Shown piece by piece: positions 1-8,641 of a stretch of DNA of 64,000 nucleotides. Source of the stretch: UBA7672 sp965279085 (GTDB lineage: Bacteria > Pseudomonadota > Alphaproteobacteria > Caulobacterales > Hyphomonadaceae); the NCBI GenBank assembly GCA_965279085.1, contig OZ257149.1, forward strand, positions 1,984,001-2,048,000, read 5' to 3'. The translations under genes and the position numbers were made by a program. Each line of letters begins with the position of its first letter. The stretch's first letter is position 1. The notes beneath the pieces were generated by a model. That model did not search any database. It worked only from the letters and a program-made list of their open reading frames with translations, and was not told where the DNA came from.

Positions 1-175
1 GCAGCTTCGCCCAGAGGTGCGGCTCCAGCACGCCGGGTCCTGCAACCTCGCGATTGGTGATCAGCGACCGTTGTGGCCAGACAACGCCTGCCAGGCCCGA
101 AACGAGGCCGCGCCCATGACGCGCCTTATCCTCGGCGCGCCGAGCCGCTACATAGTCCGGCGATGACTGGTCCAC
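1..175 (-). CDS. ComF-family protein, N-terminal fragment (cut by window edge)
   Basis: Reading the minus strand from about 175 to 1 gives an open frame that leaves the window. Its end reads VVWPQRSLITNREVAGPG, then VLEPHLWAKL. This resembles the start of ComF-family amidophosphoribosyltransferase-like proteins just before their zinc-ribbon cysteines, which would lie outside the window. The only start I find is a GTG at 175, which would overlap the divergent methyltransferase start. A start further in is possible. The function of ComF proteins outside naturally competent bacteria is not well defined. The family call rests on a short stretch and is tentative. Confidence 0.5.
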   Translation of the reverse strand, partial: MDQSSPDYVAARRAEDKARHGRGLVSGLAGVVWPQRSLITNREVAGPGVLEPHLWAKL

Positions 176-1104
176 CCCCCACTCCCCCCACAGATCCCCA
201 GAAAGATCCCATGCGGATCTTCGACCGGCAGCTGCATGCCCACAGACGGGCCCGTGCCGCAGCCGGTTTCGCTAAGCATTCTTTCCTGAAAAGGATCGCG
301 GCGGAAGACATCGCGTCACGACTTTCCGAGATCAATCGCCGTTTCGATACCGCGCTCGACCTCGGCGCGCATGACGGGACGCTGGGGCAGGTTCTGAAAG
401 CCGACCCTGTCGTCGCGGCAAAGATCGGCGCGATCACGTCCGCCGACCTCTCGCCCGCCTTCGGCCACACACAGGCCGACGAAGAAGCTCTGCCCTTCCC
501 GGAACAGTCTTTCGACCTCGTCGTCTCGTCGTTGTCGCTGCACTGGGTCAACGACCTGCCAGGCGCCCTGATCCAGATCAGGCGCGTGCTGAAGCCCGAC
601 GGGTTGTTCATCGCGACGGTGCTTGGCGGGCGCACGCTGACCGAGTTGCGTCAGTCGCTGCTTGCAGCGGAAGACGAAATCCGCGGCGGCGCGGCCAACC
701 GTGTCTCCCCGATGATGGATGTGATCGACGGCGCAGGCCTCCTTCAGCGGACGCAGTTCGCCATGCCCGTCGCCGACAATGACGCACGCACTGTGCGCTA
801 TGCCCATCCGCTCAAGCTACTTGCAGACCTGCGCGGGATGGGCGAGACGGCGGCCTTCGCCGACCGCTCCGCGCCGCCACTGACGCGCGGCATCCTGATG
901 CGTGCGATGGACATCTACACCCAGCGCTTCAGCGATCCGGACGGCCGCGTGCGCGCAACGTTCGAGTTCGTCACCCTGTCAGGCTGGGCGCCGGGCCCCG
1001 ATCAGCCAAAGGCAAAGCGGCCAGGCAGCGCGACGATGCGGCTGGCCGATGCGCTTGGTGTGAAGGAACAGGCTGCCGGCGAAAAGACAGGCCCGAAGGG
1101 CTAG
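163..1104 (+). CDS. SAM-dependent methyltransferase (NDUFAF5/BioC-like)
   Basis: A class I methyltransferase of about 313 residues. After the IFDRQLHAHRRARAA opening typical of NDUFAF5-like bacterial proteins comes SAM motif I (ALDLGAHDG), then the acidic ALPFPEQSFDLVVSSLSLHWVND block with the post-motif LHW common to BioC/NDUFAF5 relatives, then RVLKPDGLFIATVLGG. The mitochondrial homologue hydroxylates an arginine of complex I; bacterial substrates are uncertain. I place the start at the ATG at 163; an ATG at 211, just before RIFDRQ, is a good alternative. Neither has a strong Shine-Dalgarno sequence. The gene is divergent from the comF-like gene, an arrangement common in alphaproteobacteria. 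The family call is firm, the substrate unknown. Confidence 0.8.
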   Translation: MTGPPPTPPTDPQKDPMRIFDRQLHAHRRARAAAGFAKHSFLKRIAAEDIASRLSEINRRFDTALDLGAHDGTLGQVLKADPVVAAKIGAITSADLSPAFGHTQADEEALPFPEQSFDLVVSSLSLHWVNDLPGALIQIRRVLKPDGLFIATVLGGRTLTELRQSLLAAEDEIRGGAANRVSPMMDVIDGAGLLQRTQFAMPVADNDARTVRYAHPLKLLADLRGMGETAAFADRSAPPLTRGILMRAMDIYTQRFSDPDGRVRATFEFVTLSGWAPGPDQPKAKRPGSATMRLADALGVKEQAAGEKTGPKG

Positions 1105-1116
1105 GCCGCGAGCGGC

Positions 1117-1293
1117 TTACGACCCGTCGAATCCAGCCTGCACCGCAGTGAACGAGGTGTTCGTGTTCGTGCCAATGGCCGAGGCGCCGCCAACGATGGC
1201 GAGCGAGACGATGCCGGCAATCAGGCAGTACTCGATGACCGTCGCGCCGGAGCGGTTCTTGAGCACGAGGAGAAGCTTCTGGAGGTTTTTCAT
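1117..1293 (-). CDS. Flp-type (type IVb) pilin
   Basis: A 58-residue protein with a short charged leader (MKNLQKLLLVLKNRSG), then the Flp signature ATVIEYCLIAG and a hydrophobic helix. Prepilin peptidase would cut after Gly16; Glu and Tyr follow at mature positions 5 and 6, as in Flp pilins. The rest of a tad/cpa assembly cluster is not in this window. The start codon overlaps the mutT stop (ATGA at 1290-1293), so the gene looks translationally coupled as the last cistron of a ppiC-argJ-mutT-pilin run. It could be a pilin scattered away from its cluster or a stand-alone small membrane protein of the family. Confidence 0.85.
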   Translation of the reverse strand: MKNLQKLLLVLKNRSGATVIEYCLIAGIVSLAIVGGASAIGTNTNTSFTAVQAGFDGS

Positions 1294-1724
1294 GCGTGTC
1301 CGGCCTTCGACCAATCTATGAACTGCTCGAACAGCGGAAGATCGGCTGCAGGGGCTGGATAGCCCCTGATCTCCTTCGCCGACACCCACGCGAGCTGCTG
1401 TCCCTCCAAGGCTTCAACCTCACCCTCCCAGCGCCGGATCATGAAGACCGGCATGAGCAGGTGAAACTTCTCATAGGTGTGCGAGGCGAACGAAAACGCC
1501 GTCAGGTCGGTTTCGGCAACGGTCACGCCCAGCTCTTCCTTCAGTTCGCGCACAAGCGCGCTCTGAGGGGTTTCGCCGGCTTCGACCTTGCCGCCTGGGA
1601 ATTCCCAGAGACCAGCCATCGACTTTCCCGCGGGCCTCTGCGCTAGAAGCAGACGCCCATCGCTCCGCACAAACGCAGCCGCGGCAACAATCACCAACGG
1701 TCTTGCGCGTGACTCTTGTGTCAT
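1290..1724 (-). CDS. mutT: NUDIX (deoxy)nucleoside triphosphate pyrophosphohydrolase, MutT-like
   Basis: A 144-residue NUDIX protein. The Nudix box is complete: GLWEFPGGKVEAGE, then LVRELKEELGV (GX5EX7REUXEEXGU pattern). The N-terminus PLVIVAAAAFVRSDGRLLLAQRP and the MAGLWEFPGG run fit MutT proteins that remove 8-oxo-dGTP from the nucleotide pool. The start is the ATG at 1724, which gives the usual length; the frame stays open upstream but without homology-like sequence. It lies 32 bases after argJ, a neighbourhood (argJ-mutT) often seen in alphaproteobacteria. Its stop overlaps the pilin start by ATGA. Confidence 0.88.
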   Translation of the reverse strand: MTQESRARPLVIVAAAAFVRSDGRLLLAQRPAGKSMAGLWEFPGGKVEAGETPQSALVRELKEELGVTVAETDLTAFSFASHTYEKFHLLMPVFMIRRWEGEVEALEGQQLAWVSAKEIRGYPAPAADLPLFEQFIDWSKAGHA

Positions 1725-1756
1725 ATCGAGGTGTACACCCGGTGTAGATGGAAGCG

Positions 1757-2998
1757 TCAGCTTCGATAGGCGCCGTTTATCTTCACGTAACCATCGGTGA
1801 AGTCGCAGGTCCAAACGCGCGCCTTTCCGGTTCCAACACCGACATTCACGCGGATGAAGACCTCCTGTCCCGAAACGGTGCGGGTGGCTTTTTCTTCGGA
1901 ATAGCCGGGAGAGCGGGAACCGTCCTTCGCGACCTGGTGGTCGCCGAACCACAGCGAGATGCGATCGCGCTCGACCGGCTCGGCGGTCTTGCCGACAGCC
2001 ATGATCACCCGGCCCCAGTTGGCGTCGCCCGCCGCGATGGCGGTCTTCACCAGCGGCGAGTTGGCGATCGAGCAGGCGATGGTCTTGGCGGAGCCGTCGC
2101 TGGCGGCCCCCTCAACCGTGATCTCGATGATCTTGGAGGCGCCCTCGCCGTCCCGCACGATCTGCGTGGCGAGATCGAGCAGCACGCGGTGCATGGCTTC
2201 CTTGAAACCCGCGAGGCGCGGATCGTCCGGATTGTCGATGGGCTCGCCGCCTGCAGCTCCCGTTGCGAACAGCATCAGCGTGTCGGAGGTCGAGGTGTCG
2301 CTGTCGACCGTGATGCAGTTGTAGGTGAGATCGCCCAGCGTCGAGATCAGATGCTGGCACACCTTCGGGCCGATATTGGCGTCGGTGAACACGTAGTTCA
2401 GCGTCGTCGCCATGTTGGGCTGGATCATGCCCGATCCCTTGGCGACGCCGACGATGGCGACGTTGCGGCGGTTGAGATCGGCAATCTCGCCAGCGGCCTT
2501 CGCGAACGTATCGGTCGTACGGATGCAGTTGGCGATCTTCTCGAAATCCGGCGCGCCCAGCTTGCTCCAGACCGCTTCCACGCCGCCCGAGATGATATGC
2601 GGCGGCATCGGCTCGCCGATCACGCCCGTGGCCGACATGAACACCTCATGCTCGCCGCAGCCCGACATCTTCGCGGCGGAGGCAACCGTCGCCTTGTTTT
2701 TCGCGATGCCCGCCGCGCCCGTGAAGGCATTGGAATTGCCGGTGTTGACCACCAGCACCCGCGCCCTGCCCCCGCCCGCCTTCAGCGAGGCGCGGCAACG
2801 ATCGACGTCATCCGAACGCGTGGACGAGTTTGTGAAGATGCCGCCGGCAGCCGCGCCGTTCGGGAAGTGAACCACCAGAAGGTCGTCCCGCACCTTGCCC
2901 TTGTAGAGCCCGAGCGAATGCGTCGCGACCTCCATCCCGCCGACCTTCGGCAGTACTGGAAATCGCTCCGGCGCGAGCGGTGATACGGGCAGTTCCAT
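1757..2998 (-). CDS. argJ: Bifunctional ornithine acetyltransferase / N-acetylglutamate synthase
   Basis: ArgJ moves the acetyl group from N-acetylornithine to glutamate and so recycles it in arginine synthesis; bifunctional forms can also use acetyl-CoA. The 413-residue protein has the full family layout. VSPLAPERFPVLP is at the N-terminus. The self-cleavage site is KGSGMIQPNMATTL, where the proprotein is cut between Ala and the nucleophilic Thr to give the alpha and beta chains. It ends with NVGVGTGKARVWTCDFTDGYVKIN. The start used is the ATG at 2998; a TTG at 3010 in the same frame is better spaced from a GAGAGA element and could be used instead. It follows the ppiC-like gene by 24 bases and precedes mutT. 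Confidence 0.95.
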   Translation of the reverse strand: MELPVSPLAPERFPVLPKVGGMEVATHSLGLYKGKVRDDLLVVHFPNGAAAGGIFTNSSTRSDDVDRCRASLKAGGGRARVLVVNTGNSNAFTGAAGIAKNKATVASAAKMSGCGEHEVFMSATGVIGEPMPPHIISGGVEAVWSKLGAPDFEKIANCIRTTDTFAKAAGEIADLNRRNVAIVGVAKGSGMIQPNMATTLNYVFTDANIGPKVCQHLISTLGDLTYNCITVDSDTSTSDTLMLFATGAAGGEPIDNPDDPRLAGFKEAMHRVLLDLATQIVRDGEGASKIIEITVEGAASDGSAKTIACSIANSPLVKTAIAAGDANWGRVIMAVGKTAEPVERDRISLWFGDHQVAKDGSRSPGYSEEKATRTVSGQEVFIRVNVGVGTGKARVWTCDFTDGYVKINGAYRS

Positions 2999-3022
2999 GT
3001 TGCTGGCCAAGGCGTCGTCTCT

Positions 3023-4096
3023 CTACGGGGAAGGAGGTGTTGTCGCCGGAGGCGTTGCGGGAGGAGTTGTCGCTGGGCCCACTGGCGCCGGTGCAGGCGC
3101 CGCAGGAGTCGTTGTCGCAGGCGCAGGCGTGGCGGGCGACACTGTTGCAGGCGCAGCCGGTGTTTCAGCAGGCGCGGCAGGCGCCGGCTTCGGTGCGACG
3201 CGCTCGGGTTCGTTGGGCGCATCCAGCCGCGAGTTGCGCGGTGAAGTCTTCTTGCTGATCTCCGCGTCGCCGCGCAGATCCTTCAGCACTTCCTCCAGCT
3301 TGGTGCGGCGGAGGAACTCCTCGATCGGCCCGCGCAGCTTGTCGATCGTCGGCGGCTGGGCCTTGCGCAGCTCCTCGATCTTCACGACGTGCCAGCCCTG
3401 CGCGTCCTCGAACGGCTTGGAGATGCCGCCCGCCGGCGTCTCGCGGATCACCTTGGCGAACTCGGGCGTCGCGTCGTCAGCCGTCATGTAGCCAAGGTCG
3501 CCGCCATCCATCCGAGTCACCTGATCGGTCGAGCGCCTGGCCGCCACGACGATGAAATCGCCGCCCGCCTTCAACTCGGCCACGACCTTCTCGATCGCCT
3601 CTTTTGTAGGCGCCTGGATGTGGCGGACGCGGGCTTCGTTCTCGAGCACCAGCAGGCTCACCTGCTCCTCATACATCCGGCGCACGGAGGCCTCGTCGAT
3701 CTCTTCATCGGCGATGTGTTCGAGCAGGATATTGCCGAGGATGTTGTCGCGCGCCGTGGTCAGCCGGTGACGGGCCTCGGGCTCTTCATCGAGGCTGCGA
3801 TCCAGCGCCTCCATGGCCATCAGCTTTATGTCGATCAGCTGGTCGAGGATCTCGTTGAACTCAGCGCTCTCGGGTTCGAGCGTCTCGCCCTCGCGGATGA
3901 CGCCCTTAATGCGGGCTTCCATCGCCACGTCCGAGACGTAGATGATCTGGCCGTTAACTGTTGCGGCTTCGGCGGAGGGTTCGCTGCTGCCGGCTTCCCG
4001 CTCGGCGGGCGCTTCTTCGCCATTGCACCCTGAAAGGGCGAAGCAGGCCAGGACGGCGGCGACCGCAACGTCCCTGAGACGTGTCCCAAAAGCCAT
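3023..4096 (-). CDS. PpiC-type peptidyl-prolyl isomerase lipoprotein (parvulin/SurA-like)
   Basis: A 357-residue envelope foldase. The ATG at 4096 follows a GAGGAG ribosome site. A signal peptide ends in the lipobox LSGC (Cys24). A SurA-type N-terminal helical segment (EILDQLIDIKLMAMEAL) precedes a parvulin domain at about residues 150-260, with VRHIQAPTKE, GGDLGYMTADDATPEF and GWHVVKIEE. The last ~75 residues are a low-complexity Ala/Pro/Thr tail, probably a spacer. It likely helps outer-membrane or periplasmic proteins fold after Sec export, which fits its divergent arrangement with secA. Lipoprotein PpiC proteins ahead of argJ occur in Caulobacterales as far as I recall. Confidence 0.88.
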   Translation of the reverse strand: MAFGTRLRDVAVAAVLACFALSGCNGEEAPAEREAGSSEPSAEAATVNGQIIYVSDVAMEARIKGVIREGETLEPESAEFNEILDQLIDIKLMAMEALDRSLDEEPEARHRLTTARDNILGNILLEHIADEEIDEASVRRMYEEQVSLLVLENEARVRHIQAPTKEAIEKVVAELKAGGDFIVVAARRSTDQVTRMDGGDLGYMTADDATPEFAKVIRETPAGGISKPFEDAQGWHVVKIEELRKAQPPTIDKLRGPIEEFLRRTKLEEVLKDLRGDAEISKKTSPRNSRLDAPNEPERVAPKPAPAAPAETPAAPATVSPATPAPATTTPAAPAPAPVGPATTPPATPPATTPPSP

Positions 4097-4327
4097 CCCC
4101 GGGCTCCTCAAGCTGTTAAAGCTGTCTTCAGGCAGGCAGGGCTACCAGCGCCAAGATTGACACTGGGTAAGCTGGTCCTTACGTCTCGCCAACGCGCAAG
4201 TCGAGGAGTTCCGTAGGGGATTTCCGGGTTTCGCGCTGGCGTAGCCGAGGCCGGATTTTTCCCCCGGATACACTATATATCGAGGGGTCCCGCGACCGTC
4301 GCGGAAGGCTGGCAGCGGAAGTTCGCA

Positions 4328-7048
4328 ATGCTCGGAATCGCCACGAAGCTTTTCGGTTCGGTCAACGAACGAAAAGTCAGGCCCTACAAGGCTATCGTCC
4401 AGCGCATCAATGCGCTGGAGCCGGTCACCGAAGCCCTGTCGGACGACGCCCTCAAGCAGCGCACCCGTGACTTCCGCCAGCAGGTCGCCAACGGCGCCAA
4501 GCTCGACGACATCCTTCCTGAAGCCTTCGCGACCGTTCGCGAGGCGTCCAAACGCGCCCTTGGCCTGCGTCATTTCGACGTGCAGCTGATCGGCGGCATG
4601 ATCCTCCACAAGGGCGGCATCGCCGAGATGCGCACGGGCGAAGGCAAGACGCTGGTCGCCACCGCGCCCGTCTACCTCAACGCGCTCGAGGGCCGCGGCG
4701 TCCACGTCATCACCGTCAACGACTACCTCGCCAGCCGCGACGCGGAATGGATGGGTCAGGTCTATCGCTTCCTCGGCCTGTCGGTCGGCAAGATCGTGCA
4801 TGGCCTAGACGACGCGCAGCGTCGCGCCTCGTATGCCTGCGACGTCACCTACGGCACCAACAACGAATTCGGCTTCGACTATCTTCGCGACAACATGAAG
4901 TACTCGCTGGCTGACATGGTTCAGCGCGGCCACCGCTTCGCAATGGTCGACGAGGTCGACTCCATTCTGGTGGACGAGAGCCGCACGCCGCTGATCATCT
5001 CCGGCCCGACGGACGACCGTTCGGAACTCTATCAGCAGATCGACGCGATCATCCCGCAGCTGGTCAAGGAAGACTACACGCTCGACGAGAAGCAGCGTTC
5101 GGTCGTGTTCTCCGAAAGCGGTAACGAGCGCATCGAAGAGCTGATGGTGGAGGCGGGCATTCTGCAGGGCTCTCTGTATGAACCGTCCAACATCACGCTG
5201 GTCCACCACGCGAACCAGGCGCTGCGCGCCCACAAGCTGTTCCACAAGGACAAGGACTACATCGTCAAGAACGGCGAGGTGATGCTGATCGACGAGTTCA
5301 CCGGCCGCATGATGCAGGGCCGCCGTCTCTCCGAAGGTCTCCACCAGGCGATCGAGGCGAAAGAGAAGACCAAGATCCAGCCCGAGAACCAGACGCTGGC
5401 CTCGATCACCTTCCAGAACTACTTCCGCCTGTACGACAAGCTCTCGGGCATGACCGGCACCGCCTCGACCGAGGCGCAGGAATTCCAGGACATCTACAAG
5501 CTGGAAGTCACCGAGGTTCCGACCAACAAGCCGGTAAAGCGCATCGACGAGGACGACGTCGTCTACCGGACCGCGAAAGAGAAATACAAGGCGATCATCG
5601 CCGACATCCGCGACTGCGTGCGCCGCAAGCAGCCGGTGCTGGTCGGCACGGTGTCGATCGAGAAGTCCGAAGTTCTCTCCAACCTGCTCGCCGCCGAGCG
5701 TATCCAGCACCAGGTGCTGAACGCCCGCCACCACGAGCGTGAAGCCCACATCATCGCCGACGCCGGCGTGCCGGGCCACGTCACGGTCGCAACCAACATG
5801 GCCGGCCGCGGCACCGACATCCAGCTCGGGGGCAACGTCGAGATGCGCCTCGCCGACGCGACCGCGGAAAAGGTCAAGCAGGTCGCGCGCGAACTGACCG
5901 AGGAAGAAACCCGCGAACTGCGCTCGAAGATCGAAGCCGAAGTCGCGGCCAAGAAGGCCGAGGCGCTGGCCGCCGGCGGTCTCTACGTGCTCGCCACCGA
6001 GCGCCACGAAAGCCGCCGCATCGACAACCAGCTGCGCGGCCGTACCGGCCGCCAGGGCGACCCCGGCCGCTCCAAATTCTACATCTGCCTTGAAGACGAC
6101 TTGCTGCGCATCTTCGCCGCTGAACGCCTCGACGCCATCATGCGCGGCCTTGGCATCAAGGAAGACGAGGCCATCACCCACAAGTGGATGAACAAGGCGC
6201 TCGAGACCTCGCAGAAGCGCGTCGAACAGCGCAACTTCGAGATCCGCAAGAACCTGCTGAAGTTCGACGACGTCACCAACGACCAGCGCAAGGCGATTTT
6301 CGAGCAGCGTATCGAATTCATGCGCGCCGCCAGCGTGTCGGACGTCGTGAAGGACATGCGCCACCAGCTCATCAACGAGATGTGCCTGCGCCACATGCCG
6401 GAGAAGGCCTACCAGGAACAATGGAACATGGCCGACCTCGAGGAAGAGGTCGCCGACGTTCTCGGCCTGCCGCTCCCGGTCCGCGAATGGGCCAACGAGG
6501 AGGGCGTCGCCACGCAGGAAGTCGCCGCCAAGGTGATCCAGGCGACCGACGATTTCTACGCGCGCAAGACCGAAGCGGTCGGCGAAGAGCGCATGCGCTG
6601 GCTCGAGAAGCAGATCCTGCTGCAGGAAGTCGACACGCGCTGGCGTGAACACCTCTGGCATCTCGACCAGCTGCGTTCGGTCATCCACCTGCGCGGCTAT
6701 GCGCAGCGCGACCCGCTGAACGAGTTCAAGAACGAAGCCTTCACGCTGTTCGAACGCCTGCTGAGCGACCTGCGCGCAGGCGTCACGCGCGTGCTGATGC
6801 GCGGCCAGTTCGTGCAGGAGCAGCCGCCGGGCGCGGACGCCGGCAATGCCCGCTCCGCTCCGCCGCAGCAGATCGCTTCGCGTCCGCAAGCCGCACCGGC
6901 GCAAGCCGCTCCGCAGCAGACGCCGACGGGCGCGGGACAGGTTCCCGCCGCGTGGGCCGCAACGCCGCGCAACGCGCCCTGCCCCTGCGGCTCAGGCAAG
7001 CGCTACAAGAACTGCCACGGCGATGTGAGCACCGCCGCGCGGGCCTAG
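4328..7048 (+). CDS. secA: Preprotein translocase ATPase SecA
   Basis: The ATPase motor of the Sec translocon, 906 residues and full length. Landmarks in order: N-terminal KLFGSVNERKVRPY; Walker A MRTGEGKTL near residue 101; DEVDSIL near 207; preprotein cross-linking and scaffold regions; helicase motif AGRGTDIQLGG near 492; LRGRTGRQGDPG; helical wing LWHLDQLRSVIHLRGYAQRDP; then a Pro/Ala linker and a C-terminal SEC-C zinc motif CPCGSGKRYKNCHG that binds SecB and phospholipid. The ATG at 4328 has a GGAAG element just upstream. The 230-base gap to the divergent ppiC gene holds the promoters for both; TTGACA at 4157-4162 is a possible -35 element. Confidence 0.98.
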   Translation: MLGIATKLFGSVNERKVRPYKAIVQRINALEPVTEALSDDALKQRTRDFRQQVANGAKLDDILPEAFATVREASKRALGLRHFDVQLIGGMILHKGGIAEMRTGEGKTLVATAPVYLNALEGRGVHVITVNDYLASRDAEWMGQVYRFLGLSVGKIVHGLDDAQRRASYACDVTYGTNNEFGFDYLRDNMKYSLADMVQRGHRFAMVDEVDSILVDESRTPLIISGPTDDRSELYQQIDAIIPQLVKEDYTLDEKQRSVVFSESGNERIEELMVEAGILQGSLYEPSNITLVHHANQALRAHKLFHKDKDYIVKNGEVMLIDEFTGRMMQGRRLSEGLHQAIEAKEKTKIQPENQTLASITFQNYFRLYDKLSGMTGTASTEAQEFQDIYKLEVTEVPTNKPVKRIDEDDVVYRTAKEKYKAIIADIRDCVRRKQPVLVGTVSIEKSEVLSNLLAAERIQHQVLNARHHEREAHIIADAGVPGHVTVATNMAGRGTDIQLGGNVEMRLADATAEKVKQVARELTEEETRELRSKIEAEVAAKKAEALAAGGLYVLATERHESRRIDNQLRGRTGRQGDPGRSKFYICLEDDLLRIFAAERLDAIMRGLGIKEDEAITHKWMNKALETSQKRVEQRNFEIRKNLLKFDDVTNDQRKAIFEQRIEFMRAASVSDVVKDMRHQLINEMCLRHMPEKAYQEQWNMADLEEEVADVLGLPLPVREWANEEGVATQEVAAKVIQATDDFYARKTEAVGEERMRWLEKQILLQEVDTRWREHLWHLDQLRSVIHLRGYAQRDPLNEFKNEAFTLFERLLSDLRAGVTRVLMRGQFVQEQPPGADAGNARSAPPQQIASRPQAAPAQAAPQQTPTGAGQVPAAWAATPRNAPCPCGSGKRYKNCHGDVSTAARA

Positions 7049-7071
7049 GCCAACGCACACGGACAAGAAAC

Positions 7072-7107
7072 ATCAGCCCGGACCGCGAGGTCCGGGCTGA
7101 TTGCTTT
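7072..7107 (+). terminator. Terminator after secA, probably bidirectional
   Basis: A perfect 12-bp inverted repeat, ATCAGCCCGGAC (7072-7083) and GTCCGGGCTGAT (7090-7101) with a 6-base loop, followed by TGCTTTT on the plus strand. Read from the minus strand it is followed by GTTTCTTG, so it may also stop transcripts of the convergent MFS gene. Confidence 0.85.
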
Positions 7108-8412
7108 TCAGTCTGCCGCCACGAGTTCACCACGCGCTTCCGGCTCTTCCCGGATGCCGAGCAGATGCCGCGTGAGCAGCGGCGCGATGCCGGCCACCGC
7201 GATGCCGGCGCCCAGCATCACCGTGTTGGCGACGCCGATCGACTCCGCGACCCACCCGGCGGCGAGGATCGACACCGTCATCCCCGCGCCGTTGACCACC
7301 TGGTTGAAACCATTGGCCCGCGCCAGCTGATCCTCCGGCAGCAGTTTCTGCTGCAGGCTCACGGCGAGGATAGTGAAAATCATGATCCCGAAATCGCCGA
7401 GGAACTGCTGCGCCACGAGGAACGGTATCGACCATTCCTTGAAGGCGGCCGCCGGTATCAGCATCAAGAGGCCCGCGACGCTCATGCAGAACCCGAGCAC
7501 GATGGCCGGACCGTAGCCGACCGCCTTCGCCAGTTTCCGCGCAAACAGCGAGCCGAGCAGCGCGCTCGCTCCGCCGACCGAAATGATCACGCCGATGACG
7601 CCGGGCGTCAGCCCGAGATCGCGCATCAGGAATATCATCAACGTGGCAAAGAAGAAGCCCGCCGAGACATACCAGAACGCTGTCGCCGTGATGATCGCCC
7701 GCATCGGCGGACAGGTCGCGATGGCCCGGAAGCCAACCACGATGTCCTCGCGAAGCGTCTTCAGCACGGATGGCTGCGTAACCAGTTCGGTCTTTGGTTC
7801 AGCCACGGCTTCGCCTGCGCCCTTCGGTATTTTCCAGAGCCAGAAGGCCGACCAGATGAAGGTGAAGGCGTCGACGACCATGGCGATGGGCGCAGTCAGA
7901 ACCTCGATCAGCGCGCCGGCGATGCCGGGGCCGGTCAGCTCCGCGATCGACTCCGTCGCCTGCAACCGCGAGTTCGCCTCGACCAGATGCTCCTTGCCGA
8001 GAAGGCCAGGGAGGATGGCGACATCGGCGTTCTGGAACAGCGCGCTCGCCGCCCCCGCCAGCGCCGCCAGCAGGCAGAGCATCGGAAAGCTGAGCAGGTT
8101 GAACCACCACGCCACCGGCGCCGCGATCACGATGGCGAACCGGAACAGGTCCATCACCACCATCAGCCGGGTCTTGTTGGATCGCTCCACGAACCCGCCG
8201 CCGAACAGGCCGGCGAGGACGTAGGGCGCATAGGTCAGCGCGGAAAGAACCGCCGCCTCCCACGGCGATACGGCCAGCGCGCCCACCGCAATGATGGGAA
8301 TGGCCGTGCGCGTGATGCGGCTGCCGAACGCAGAAAGGATCTGCGCGGCCCAGAGCCGATTGAAATTGGCGTGCGCCCACAGGGGCGACGATCGCCGGAG
8401 AAATTCGAACAT
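7108..8412 (-). CDS. MFS transporter (EntS/MFS_3-like exporter)
   Basis: A 434-residue protein with about 12 hydrophobic segments. It opens with FEFLRRSSPLWAHANFNRLWAAQILSAFGS, the LW..Q..S..GS pattern of the MFS_3/EntS group, and has the loop 2-3 motif GGGFVERSNKTRLMVV. Members move small molecules outwards, among them siderophores and drugs; the substrate here cannot be told. The ATG at 8412 is the only good start. It converges on secA across a shared terminator and is divergent from the flavin-binding stress gene, with about 230 bases between the starts. Confidence 0.85.
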   Translation of the reverse strand: MFEFLRRSSPLWAHANFNRLWAAQILSAFGSRITRTAIPIIAVGALAVSPWEAAVLSALTYAPYVLAGLFGGGFVERSNKTRLMVVMDLFRFAIVIAAPVAWWFNLLSFPMLCLLAALAGAASALFQNADVAILPGLLGKEHLVEANSRLQATESIAELTGPGIAGALIEVLTAPIAMVVDAFTFIWSAFWLWKIPKGAGEAVAEPKTELVTQPSVLKTLREDIVVGFRAIATCPPMRAIITATAFWYVSAGFFFATLMIFLMRDLGLTPGVIGVIISVGGASALLGSLFARKLAKAVGYGPAIVLGFCMSVAGLLMLIPAAAFKEWSIPFLVAQQFLGDFGIMIFTILAVSLQQKLLPEDQLARANGFNQVVNGAGMTVSILAAGWVAESIGVANTVMLGAGIAVAGIAPLLTRHLLGIREEPEARGELVAAD

Positions 8413-8586
8413 TGGATGCTTCCGAAACGTGTATCAGGCGCGCGAGCTATGCTCGCGCGGCGAAGGCACTGAGGTGCCAGGCCGGGCAGGTCCCCGGCGC
8501 GTACTAGACGGTGGCGGCGCTCATAGGCGTTCTCACGAAGAAGCGGGCGAGCTTCTGATCCCGTTCCAATCCCAAGTCAATCCGCC

Positions 8587-8611
8587 GGAACCCGACAGGA
8601 TCGAACCCGTT
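8587..8611 (+). promoter_or_regulatory. EcfG-type general stress promoter
   Basis: GGAAC at 8587-8591, 16 bases, then CGTT at 8608-8611. This is an exact match to the general-stress sigma factor (EcfG/SigT) promoter consensus of alphaproteobacteria as I know it. It sits about 30 bases before the start of a gene in the flavin-binding general stress family, with a leader long enough for the ribosome site, so sequence and function agree. Confidence 0.75.
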
Positions 8612-8641
8612 GCTCAAACGACACCCTGAAACAAGGAGCGC

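Noticed and set aside
4805..6904. A 699-codon open frame on the minus strand
   Set aside because: It is the antisense shadow of secA in GC-rich DNA and is made of Val/Leu/Asp/Arg-rich sequence without motifs.
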